Origin: Nannochloropsis salina CCMP1776
Lineage: Eukaryota > Sar > Eustigmatophyceae > Eustigmatales > Monodopsidaceae
Reading direction: 5' to 3'
Length of the DNA stretch: 64,000 nucleotides
NCBI GenBank assembly: GCA_004565275.1
Contig: SDOX01000021.1
Span: 374,560-438,559 of the forward strand
The notes under the pieces were generated by a model that made no database searches, had not been told where the DNA came from, and was given only the letters and a program-made list of their open reading frames with translations. Below are positions 30,630 to 39,455 of the stretch, in pieces. Each line of letters starts with the position of its first letter. Within the stretch, counting starts at the first letter, position 1. Position numbers and translations under genes: made by a program.

Positions 30630-31985
30630 ATGTCTTTCACATGGCCTACGCTCTGGGCGTCCGTACTCCTGCTTTTTGGGGCACAATGTCCAAGCGCTGT
30701 TTCCTTCACTTTGACGGGCCATGGCGACGTCCCCCGCCCTCGTCGACCTCCCCCCGTCCTCTTCATTGCCACCATGTCCACGCATCCTGCGGATGACCAA
30801 GACCACAGGGCTGTACCAGCACGGCCAACTAATCTATATATTGATCGACGGGGGGTTTTGGCTGCTGGAACGGGCATGTTTGCGTCCTCTTGGCTCTTGA
30901 CCGCTCCCTCCACCTCAACCACGCCGGCCGTCGTTCATGCTGCCACGACGCTCCAACCTCCTTCGCAAGCCAGTCTGAAACCTACTGGACTGTGTGACGA
31001 TGCCATCTCACACCTTCGTAACCCTAAGACCGGCCAAGACATTTATATGATCGGTACAGCGCATATAAGCAACGCTAGTGCACTCCTAGTGCGCTCCACC
31101 ATCCGCGAGCTCCGCCCGCAGACGGTGATGCTAGAGCTGGACGCCAGCCGTATCGGCCGCCTTGCCAAAAATACCTCGAATTCTATCCCAAAGCCCTCTT
31201 CGATGGGCACGTCGGAGCCGAGTCGACGTGTGGCCATCGTCGCGTCAAGCAGTAGTGACAGTCCTGACGTTCCCCCGGCTACCTTTGTCATCCCAGGTCC
31301 GGCGTCCACCGCCCTCCAACCCCCACCCTCCGACCCAGGCTTCCTCTCAAAGCAAGAAGAGGGGAAAGCCGGCTTTTTGCGCGCGGCCTTGGGAGAGCTG
31401 ACGCGGGTGGGTAGCGGCTTCCGGGAGCGCTTGGTGGGCCTCGGCGCGATGGTTGTGGGGCAGGTCATCTCGGGGCTCTACCGGGGCCTGGACAAAATGG
31501 GCTTCGTGTCCGGGCAGGAATTCATAGTCGCCATTGACGAGGGCCGAAAAGTGGGCGCGGACCTGCTGCTGGGCGACCAGGACGTGCAAGTGACGCTTCG
31601 ACGCTTGTCGGATGCGCTGTCCCGGAGTGAACTGGGAAAAGTGCGCGAAATGGAGTCCCCTTCCCGCTCCCCCGCCGCGAGGGAGCTGGAGGCCCGGGGC
31701 ATTAGGATGGGGGACAACGCGGCGGATATTTCGGTGGCCATGGAGGCACTGAAAGAGCGCTCGTCTGTGCGCACGCTCATGGCAAGCTTGCAACAGGAGC
31801 TGCCGGAAGTGTACAAGGCGATGATCGAGGAGAGGGACGCCTACATGACGGCTTCCTTGCTGGGCTGCGGAAGTCAGACAATCGTGGGAGTCGTGGGCAT
31901 CGGTCATCTAGACGGAATTGAGAGGAACTTGGGAAGGGAGGGTTTTGTGCGGGTTCCGTGTCGGCCAGAGCCGGTCAGGCGGTAG
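30630..31985 (+). CDS. TraB/PrgY/GumN-type protein with plastid and possible Tat-like lumen signal
   Basis: 451 aa, intronless. Residues 1-24 form a signal peptide ending PSAV, then SF (a plastid-type motif). A second targeting region, YIDRRGVLAAGTGMFASSWL (70-89) followed by VVHAAT, resembles a twin-arginine thylakoid signal. The TraB core shows IYMIGTAHIS (139-147), TVMLELD (165-171), a Gln version of the D-R-D region (LLGDQDVQVTLRRL), and the closing GxxH motif VVGIGHLDGIERNL. TraB/TIKI proteins share a metal-dependent protease-like fold. Family roles include blocking peptide pheromones and cleaving Wnt. A low-complexity insert (about 180-245) separates the first two blocks. Lumen location and any protease activity are inferences. 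Confidence 0.8.
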   Translation: MSFTWPTLWASVLLLFGAQCPSAVSFTLTGHGDVPRPRRPPPVLFIATMSTHPADDQDHRAVPARPTNLYIDRRGVLAAGTGMFASSWLLTAPSTSTTPAVVHAATTLQPPSQASLKPTGLCDDAISHLRNPKTGQDIYMIGTAHISNASALLVRSTIRELRPQTVMLELDASRIGRLAKNTSNSIPKPSSMGTSEPSRRVAIVASSSSDSPDVPPATFVIPGPASTALQPPPSDPGFLSKQEEGKAGFLRAALGELTRVGSGFRERLVGLGAMVVGQVISGLYRGLDKMGFVSGQEFIVAIDEGRKVGADLLLGDQDVQVTLRRLSDALSRSELGKVREMESPSRSPAARELEARGIRMGDNAADISVAMEALKERSSVRTLMASLQQELPEVYKAMIEERDAYMTASLLGCGSQTIVGVVGIGHLDGIERNLGREGFVRVPCRPEPVRR

Positions 31986-32370
31986 GAGAAGAAACATAGA
32001 AATCAATACAGATGACAACATTCCACCTCCCAAACGATAAGTAAATTTACCAGCAGACAGCTGTGTCGCCTCTCGTTGTGTTCCTTGTGGAAAACTGACA
32101 CATGGTCGTCACCGAATCACAGCCCATGCACAATGATGCGTGCTCTAGGCGCCCCCGTGAGGACCCCGGCAAACATTATGAAATGACGCGTATAGTACAA
32201 AAGTGATGCTCCCATGAGCGTATAAAAATGGGTGGCAGTCGCCTGTTGGAGGTGGATGTCCGCGTTTCAAGAAAATTACACCAAGGCGCACACCGCGCTG
32301 GGCATCGCCCTCCCTCTCGCCTCAAATGGGGGTCAAGGTCACACAGCGATCCGCGAAATCCATGCTGCCC
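31986..32370. other. Convergent 3' region, TraB-like and Rieske-like genes
   Basis: 385 bp between converging stops. No feature is seen apart from a TATAAAAA string near 32220 that serves no visible gene. Confidence 0.45.
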
Positions 32371-33072
32371 TTAGAGCACAATCATGTCCGTGGAAGGTCG
32401 CTTCACCTTGAGAGGGGAGATTTTCGCGTAGAGCTTGCCATCGGGCATGATTCGGGTCGGGTGCACTTCGATGGCCTTGGTCTCCCCCTTCTTAAAGAAG
32501 AAGTTCCCCATGCTCTGCCCCAAGTCCAACCCACCGCTCTTGGGTTTGACCGCTTTGCCTGTAATGATGGAGTGCTTGAGCCCGCACACCTTGCAGGAAA
32601 TTGCCGTGTTGTCCTCTTCCTCCAGGCGGGGTTCTTGCACGATGGGGCCGTTCAGAAGGGGGAAGGAGCAGCGCCCGCACGACGAGTCGACCAGCTTCAC
32701 CTCACCCTTGTGGCGGATAAGGATGAAAAATCGATCTTTCAGGTAGGATGTGTCCCACGTCGACCGTAAGATGAGGGGTGTCTGGCTGTTTTCCTCCGGA
32801 GGGAGCGTGTTCACGTCTTCCCAGGCCAGCTGCCACCCTTCCAAGGAGTCCTTGTCCTCTTCCTCCCCCTCCGGCGCCACCGCCGTCGCATCCGGTTCTT
32901 GCCCTTGAGTGGTGCTTTGCAGCTCCCAGACCAGGGGCACGCGGGGCGTGAGGAGTGCTCGGTTCGTGGATACGGCCCCGATGAGGACTGATCCGGAGGT
33001 TGGGGCTGTCGGAAGCAGGAACGCCGATGCTGTTGTGCACAGGGCCGTGGCACAGAAGAAGAAACGAGCCAT
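32371..33072 (-). CDS. Plastid Rieske-like protein with an all-cysteine ligand set
   Basis: 233 aa from M at 33072; the open frame upstream to 33273 is unrelated. MARFFFCATALCTTASAF then LLPTAP is a near-ideal ASAFAP leader. The mature domain reads like a Rieske fold: RFFILIRHKGEVKLVDSSCG, then RCSFPLLNGPI, then ISCKVCGLKHSIITGKAV. The Rieske ligands C-x-H...C-x2-H are replaced by C-x2-C (C132, C135) and C-x2-C-x3-H (C160, C163, H167). Strands, the proline-leucine turn and the TG-K hairpin keep the family spacing. Possible relatives are the thylakoid Rieske-like proteins PSB33/TEF5, whose cluster ligands are also altered. The site may bind zinc or an all-Cys 2Fe-2S cluster. An acidic linker lies at 60-80. 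Function is otherwise unknown. Confidence 0.75.
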   Translation of the reverse strand: MARFFFCATALCTTASAFLLPTAPTSGSVLIGAVSTNRALLTPRVPLVWELQSTTQGQEPDATAVAPEGEEEDKDSLEGWQLAWEDVNTLPPEENSQTPLILRSTWDTSYLKDRFFILIRHKGEVKLVDSSCGRCSFPLLNGPIVQEPRLEEEDNTAISCKVCGLKHSIITGKAVKPKSGGLDLGQSMGNFFFKKGETKAIEVHPTRIMPDGKLYAKISPLKVKRPSTDMIVL

Positions 33073-34057
33073 GCTGGTGTAGCAAATAATACTTTGTAGA
33101 CCTGTGTTTCGGTTAAGAAATATATAAGGAGGGTGGCGTTGTAAATTGTTTGATGTATGGGAGCAGCGGCATCGGCAAGGAGCAACGTGGAGCGAGCCAC
33201 GCTTGTTCCTGTTCCTACGCACGCTGACATCCACGTCGCGCATTCCCAATGTCCCCGACCATCTTCTTGGCAAAACGAACGGCTGACTAACGGCAAAAAT
33301 AGAATAAACGATCCAGTCAGCGTTGATTTTGTTGTTCTGTTAGCTGTGATGTGTCATCGCCGCCCCCTCCGAGATCTGCCACGGATCTGCCATGCGTCCA
33401 TCTATGCGTGTATTTAAGTCGCCCCCGCTCGCTTCCTCCACCACAGCGATACATTTAAGGGGAGGGAACGCCATGAGGAAACATGTTATTGAAAGCCTTC
33501 CAATGCCATGTCTGTACCGCAAAAATTGCATCCCATTAGTCACAAGGCGCTGCTTTTGCACACTTTGGGGGGTAGGTGGCCCGAAAGTAAACGCTTTTCC
33601 TTCCCTCTAAATTTCGCAGTCAGCTCCTGTGGCAGTAATTTGGTGAAAGGCCTCGCCCAAATGCAGGACTTGTAGGACCTTCTCGTGTACTAAATTTTAG
33701 GGGCATCGGTCTCCTGATTTTGCCTTCACATGTTTCTTGCATCGAAGTTGCTGTTCTCCTTTGATATCTTCTCTGCAGGCAGGCACTCTCTGCCTGCGTC
33801 CGCCATAGATTCGCTCGTGTGCCGATCTCACGTCCGGTCTTTACCCCCCCAAGGTCCCGACGTATGCTTTTCTCGGTCTACATGTCATTGCTTTTCTTCG
33901 AGTACGCCACGATTCATGGAGAGCGGAGAGTTTGTGCCACTGATATCGTAAAACAACCTCTTTTCGTACACACCCAGTTCTTGATTTCGCCCTCTCCCTT
34001 CCACAGCCCCCACCGTCACTCCTCCCTCTTGAACCTTCCTCTGACCTCAACGCACCC
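33073..34057. other. Divergent promoter region, Rieske-like and MRE11 genes
   Basis: About 1 kb. No frame above 95 codons is outside the neighbours, and no RNA gene was recognised. Confidence 0.45.
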
Positions 34058-37000
34058 ATGGACCAACTTCTGGAGCCACCCGATGAAGACACGTTGCGTG
34101 TCATGATTGCGACGGACAACCACGTGGGCTTTCTGGAGCGTGACCCTGTGCGGGGGCTGGATTCCTTCGCCGCTTTGGAGGGTAGGGTGGAGGCCTCATC
34201 CTTGTATACCCCGTCTTGACGTGCCTCTCTCATGCGTTGAGCTCGTGCTTCTCGATGAAAGTTCAGTGTGGATCGCTCGTTCTGTCCTGCACCCATTTCA
34301 TTCCTCACCCTCTCCCCTTCCTCCTTGCCTCCCTCCCTCTCCCGCCCTCCCGGTCCCAGAGATCTTCCTCCGGGCGAAAGAGTACCACGTGGACTTCGTC
34401 CTCCTTGGGGGCGACCTCTTCCACGAAAACAAGCCCTCGCGCAAGACGCTGCACTCCACGATGGCCATCCTCCGCCGGCACTGTCTGGGGAGCACGCCCG
34501 TCTCCTTCCAGGTCATCTCCGACCCGGCGCCGCAAGGAGAGGGCCAGGAGGCCTCCCCGCCCGCCTTCTCCCACGTGAACTACGAGGACCCGAACTACGC
34601 CGTGGGCCTGCCCGTCTTCTCCATCCACGGGAACCACGACGACCCCACGCGGGACGGGCCCTCGGAGCCCCTGTCGGCCATGGACCTGCTGGGGATGACG
34701 AACCTGGTCAACTACTTCGGGAAGGCATCCGCCACGGACGCCGTGGCGGTGGCGCCTCTCCTTTTGCAGAAGGGCCGGACCTGCATGGCCCTGTACGGCC
34801 TCGGGAACATGCGGGACGAGCGCCTGAACCGGATGTGGCAGAAAAAGAAAATCAAGTTCCTTCGGCACGCGTCTCGGGAAACGGGGGCGGCGCCGGACTT
34901 CTTCTCCTTGTTCGCGCTGCACCAGAACCGAGACACGGGCCGCGGGCAGAAGAACTGCGTGCAGGAAAGCATGATCCCAGAGTGGATGGACTTGGTGGTG
35001 TGGGGGTACGCCCGGCGAGGGAGGGAGGGAGGGAGGGAGGGAGGGTGAACTTGACAGAGACGGAGGAGGGAGGAATCCATTATCGAGGTTGAATGGTCGA
35101 GACACTCTCTATACCCTCCCTTCCTCCCCTTCCCCACCCCCGCGCAGGCACGAGCACGAATGCCTGGTCCGCCCGACGCGCTCCCTGGCCGGGGGCTTCT
35201 ACATCTCCCAGCCGGGCTCCTCGGTCGCCACCTCCCTCGTGGAGGGAGAGGCCACGCCCAAGCAAGTGGGCGTCCTGGACGTGCGAGAGGGGAACTTCCG
35301 CCTCTTTCCCGTGCCGCTCCGACAGGTCTGTCCCTCCCCCCCTCCCTCCCTTCCTCCCTCTCCCCAGGCTCACTTCACCTCAACATCATCGCATCGAGAA
35401 AGGAGCACATGCTCTCCCTCCCTCCCTCCCTCCTTCGCTCCCTCCCTCCTCTTCTATTCGCCATGTCACATGATTGCACCACGTCTGACGAGGATTTCCT
35501 CCCTCCCTCCCGCCCGCACTCCCTCTCTCCCTCCCTCCCTCCCTCTCTGCAGGTGCGCGCCTTCATCCTCAAAGAAGTCCGGCTCTCGGCCCTGGCAGGC
35601 CTCGATCCGCACCATCCCCGCGCTGAGGAGCAGGTCCAGGCGGCCTTGGAAAAGGAGGTTCGGGCCCTGATTCAGGAGGCCCGCGAGGACCACCCCCCCC
35701 CTCCGCCCCTCCCTGGGCAGAGCCTGCGCCTCCAGCACCCGGAGCAAGTCTTGGTGCGCCTGAAGGTGGAGTACTCGGGCTTCTTCACCCTCAACAACCA
35801 ACGCTTTGGGCAGCGCTTCCTAGGCCAGGTCGCGAACCCTTCCGACATCCTCCTCTTCTACCGGGCGCGGAAGGGGGAGCGCGGGGACGGGGGGGAGGGG
35901 GCGGGGGCCCGAGGGGCGAGGGAGGGGGCGGGTCGGGCGGGGGTGTGGGGGGAGCGGGAGGAGGTGAAGGTGGAGGACTTGGTCCGGCTGGAGGTGGAGG
36001 AGTCGGAGAAGAAGTTGAAGCTGATGACGGAGCCGGAGCTGCACGAGGCGCTGGAGGACTTTGTGAGCAAGAACACGGCGAGCGCCATCGCGGACGCGGT
36101 GGAGCTGGCGGTGGAGGAAACGAGGAGGGAGTGGGGTCGAGTCCCGGGGAGTGAGTTGGGGGGCATGGAGGGGGTCCTGGCTGTGGCAGCGGCGGTGCGG
36201 GAGAGGCGGCGAAGGAAGGAGGAGGGAGGGGGAGGGAGGGGGAGGGAGGGAGGGAGGGATAGGGAAGGGGGAGAGGCGGTTGGGGGGGGCAGAGGGAGGA
36301 GAGGGACGGAGGCTGGGGGTGCGACACCAGGCGCGCAAAGGGAAGGGGATGAGGAGGTAGGGGAGGAAGGGGAGGAAGGGGCGATGGAGGAGGAGAAGGA
36401 GGAGGAGAAGGAGGAGAAGGAGGGTAAAATGTTGTCTTCAAGAGACACGAAGACCAAGGGCAGGGGGAGGGCGGGAGGAGGAGGGCGAGGGGAGGGACAG
36501 GCCGGAGGAGGAGGGGCGGCGTCGGCGGTGAAGAAGGTAACGGGGAGATCGCGACAATCCGGCAAGAAGAGAACTTTGTCGAGAGAGGAGGAGGAGGAGG
36601 AGGAGGAGGAGGAGGTAGAGGAGGTAGAGGAGGAGGAGGAGGAGGAGGAAGACGAGGAAGAAGAAGAACTGGACGGTTTTGAGTCGGATGTCGTGGAAGG
36701 GATCGCGCCGAGAGGAAGAGGAGGGAAAGGGAGAGGGGGAGGTAAGGCTCGGGTGTCCGCAGGGAGCAGCAAGCGTAAGAGAGGGGTGGGATCTTTCAGC
36801 AAGGAAGAAGAAGAAGAAGAAGAAGAAGAAGAAGAAGAAGAAGAAGAAAAGGAGGAGGAGGAGGAGGAGGAGGAGGAGGAGGCAAGCAGGGGGCGGAAAG
36901 CCTCGAAGGGAAGGACGTGGAAGGTGGGAAAAGAGAAAAAAAGCGCGAAAGGACGCCCCCCCCCCGGGAGGGAGACGCGGAGCGCGCTGCCGGCTCGGGG

Positions 37001-37277
37001 AGGGAAAGGGGGCCCGACCTCGCGCGTGATGCCGGCGTGGTACTCGTCGCAGAGGAGCACCACGAACAGGTCGGAGCCGGGCGCGGTGGGGAGGCGGGGA
37101 GGGGGGGGAAAGAGGGGGAAGGGGAGAGGGGCGCGGGGGATGGGGAGGGGGCGGAGGACATTGACTTCGACCTGGATGTGCTGTCAAGAAACTCGTGAGA
37201 GAGGAGAGAGGGCGAGACTTAGGGGGGAGGGCAGATACGGACGCGTTCTTGGGGGTATGGCTCGTGCGTGGAAGTGA
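34058..37277 (+). CDS. MRE11: MRE11 double-strand-break repair nuclease
   Basis: Exons 34058-34181, 34360-35005, 35148-35325 and 35553-37277 join in phase to give 890 aa. All phosphoesterase motifs are present: ATDNHVGFLERD (D20, H22), VLLGGDLFHENKPSRKTLH, FSIHGNHDDPT, FALHQNRD and the exon-spanning WGHEHECLV. They are followed by FYISQPGSSVATSLVEGE and the capping region EQVLVRLKVEYSGFF, RFGQRFLGQVANPSDILLFY. MRE11 is the Mn-dependent exo/endonuclease of the MRN complex with RAD50 and NBS1. The C-terminal 450 residues are low complexity: GAR-like runs and long Glu tracts from (GAA)n/(GAG)n. In another frame the end reads EDIDFDLDVLSRNS (stop at 37198), which looks more like a natural C-terminus, so a small intron or frame change near 36.9-37.1 kb may have been missed. 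Introns 2 and 3 are mostly CCCT repeats. Confidence 0.9.
35330..35545. repeat. (CCCT)n pyrimidine repeat filling MRE11 intron 3
   Basis: The 227-nt intron 35326-35552 is largely CCCTCC and CTCCCT units, ending in a strong acceptor. The intron before it carries the same motif on either strand (GGGA)n near 35020-35045 and CCCTTCC at 35115-35140. Confidence 0.75.
36586..36882. repeat. GAG/GAA trinucleotide microsatellites in the MRE11 coding region
   Basis: (GAG)n at about 36586-36660 and (GAA)n followed by (GAG)n at about 36803-36882, encoding poly-Glu. The arrays are almost pure, so length variation between isolates is likely. Confidence 0.85.
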
Positions 37278-37531
37278 GCCCGGGGGGCGTGGAAGGGAGG
37301 AGGATAGGGGGAGAGAGGGAGGGGGGAGGAGGGAGGAAGATGGGGCGGGGCGGGGCCCATGGGGCTGTAGAGGCTACATGCGGTGGGATAGGACGAGGAG
37401 AACGCTGAAAAAGCAAAAACAAAACAAAACAAGGCGAGGCCCTCGGTGTGGTCGGTACCTTCGTTGCCTTTCCCCTCCCTCCCCTCCTCCCCGCCCTCCC
37501 TACCACTTTCCCGCCGGCGCCCCTCCCCGCC

Positions 37532-38650
37532 TCACTCAAAATCCCACTCCACCTTAGCCCCCGCCTCCCCCGACCCCTGCAAGAGCTCGAGGATCTCCTC
37601 CGTCGTCACCTTCTCCAGGCTCTTCCCCTCCCGCTCCGCCTCCACCTCTCCCAAGAGCACCACGGCGTCCCCCCGGACCAGATACAGGCCCAGGGGCAAG
37701 TCGCCATACTTGCCGTCCACCACGTGCCGCTCGTAGGTGTCCTCCAAGACCATGTTCGAGAACTGGTCGAAAGACCGCAGGACCCCGACGAGGTTGCGAC
37801 CGTCCCGTAACACCACCAGCACCCGCCGGTCCAACTGCTCGACCAGAGAGGCCGCCCCGGGGAGGTAGTCGGGGAGGACCGCCACGAATGGCCGCGGAGG
37901 AAGCATATAGTGGGGCCCTGGGGGCGGTGCCCCGCTTGCGTGCATCATCATTCGGAGTTGTTGCAGTTGCTCCTGCGGGAGCTGCGATGGACGCGGGCCG
38001 GGGGCCATAGACGTGGAGGCGAGGGATTGAGGAGGGTGCATGTGCGCTGATGGGTGGAGGGGCTGCGCTTGCTGCGAGGGGAAGGGCGGAGGGGCGTTGG
38101 GATGGAAGGGAGGTGCTGATGGGGGGGAGCCGGAGGGGAAGGCGAAGCCGTTGCCCGTGAGGCCCGGAGGGGGGCGGCCGTGCATGGTCATGGCGCCCGG
38201 CGGCATGGGGTGAGGGCGGGTCTGAAAAGGGTGCGATGCCGGAGAGGCCGTTTGATGGGGCGCAGACGCATGCGCTTGGCCTTGGTGCGGAGGGTACTGT
38301 ATTGGGGGAGTCGTCTGTGGATAGTGTGGTGGGGCTTGCGCCTGTGGTGTTGGGTGGTGCTGGAAATACTGCGGCTGCACAGGAAACGGAGGGGCCTGGC
38401 CTGTCCCAGTCGATTGAGGCACACTGGGTCCAGCCCCAAACAAATCGCTTAGCTCGATTTTGGTGCCGGTTAGCCCACTGTTTGCAGAGGCGGAGGGGGG
38501 CTCTGACGACGGAGGCGAGGGTCTGGACCGTGGCTGGGCCCAAACCCCTTGCAGAGGCCTCGGCTTACCAGGGCCAGGCTCCATGGGATTTTTGTTGGAT
38601 TGAGATCCCGTACTGTAAGAGGAAGCGCGGAAAACGAGAAAACAGGGCAT
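37532..38650 (-). CDS. LSM1: LSM1 with a long proline/glutamine-rich N-terminal extension
   Basis: The C-terminal 95 residues are a clear LSM1 Sm fold: ASLVEQLDRRVLVVLRDGRN, LVGVLRSFDQFSNMVLEDTY, ERHVVDGKYGDLPLGLYLVR, GDAVVLLGEVEAE and VTTEEILELLQ. LSM1 is the cytoplasm-specific subunit of the LSM1-7 ring that binds deadenylated mRNA 3' ends and activates decapping. Instead of starting near residue 1, the Sm domain follows about 265 residues rich in Pro, Gln, His and Ala. The only different patch is TGTKIELSDLFGAGP (about 61-75), a possible short binding motif. The ATG at 38650 may not be the start: CGCTTCCTCTTACAG just after it looks like an intron acceptor. So translation probably begins at MEPGPGKP (38584) or in an upstream exon. 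The gene converges on MRE11 with 254 bp between stops. Confidence 0.88.
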   Translation of the reverse strand: MPCFLVFRASSYSTGSQSNKNPMEPGPGKPRPLQGVWAQPRSRPSPPSSEPPSASANSGLTGTKIELSDLFGAGPSVPQSTGTGQAPPFPVQPQYFQHHPTPQAQAPPHYPQTTPPIQYPPHQGQAHASAPHQTASPASHPFQTRPHPMPPGAMTMHGRPPPGLTGNGFAFPSGSPPSAPPFHPNAPPPFPSQQAQPLHPSAHMHPPQSLASTSMAPGPRPSQLPQEQLQQLRMMMHASGAPPPGPHYMLPPRPFVAVLPDYLPGAASLVEQLDRRVLVVLRDGRNLVGVLRSFDQFSNMVLEDTYERHVVDGKYGDLPLGLYLVRGDAVVLLGEVEAEREGKSLEKVTTEEILELLQGSGEAGAKVEWDFE

Positions 38651-39455
38651 TCAGAAAGCAATGGTGAGAGAGGAGCTGGTATCAGGGTATGGAAAGAAGA
38701 TATCCTATGTCGAAAGATAGGGCGGCTGGAACGAAAAACATCTGTTACGGAAACATCAAAGCCCTTCGTCAATTTTAAAACGGAAGTCGTTATCTCTTGA
38801 CACGGGCATAGTATGCTCCCTTTGTTTTCTTGGTGCACGTTGTTGCGCGGGGTGGTGACCGTTTTTTCTCGCTGACAGTTCGCTTAGGCGAGACGTTCGT
38901 CTTCGCCGCCTGCTCTAGTTTTTTTTTCCTTTTCCCTTTCGAGTGACGTGAACAAAAGCGCAGACCTCTCTTGGGAAATGTGAGACGCACGATCAATTGC
39001 GAAAAATGTCAGAAGCCCGCATGTATCGCAAGACCCAACATGTCATGGGGCTTAGCCGCTCCCTGTCAGGGATATTTTCAAAAATGGACGCGGGAAGCGA
39101 CCACCTTCTCTACGGCGTCAATGCCGGTTAAGGCCAAAAACTATATTAGTATGAAAATTATAGCGCCATTAATTCTACTATGTAGGAATTATAAGATTCA
39201 TATCACTCGTTTATGCCATTGCTGGTTCTGCAGATCTTCACCTGTCGACCAAGGAAAAGCCTTCCCCCCCGCCTTCCTCTGTAGAATGCTATACGTACCT
39301 TACGGTCAAGAAGGCATCAGTTTCGCAAGCGTAATGGTACCAAAGTGCCATCGCAACAAAATTATGTCCTTTCACATGACATGTCTGACTCGCATTATCT
39401 CTAACTTTTCCACAAGTCAGCAGCCCGAGCATCTTTGACTTTCTTTGCCGAGGTC
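38651..39455. other. Divergent promoter region, LSM1 and JPT-like genes
   Basis: 805 bp, AT-rich in the right half. It may contain a 5' exon of LSM1, given the acceptor-like site at its start. No supported gene. Confidence 0.45.

Noticed and set aside
35791-37187. Antisense Ser/Pro-rich frames over the MRE11 C-terminus (up to 401 codons)
   Set aside because: Mirror images of the GAG/GAA and GGGAGG repeats. The sense frame continues the MRE11 core domain.
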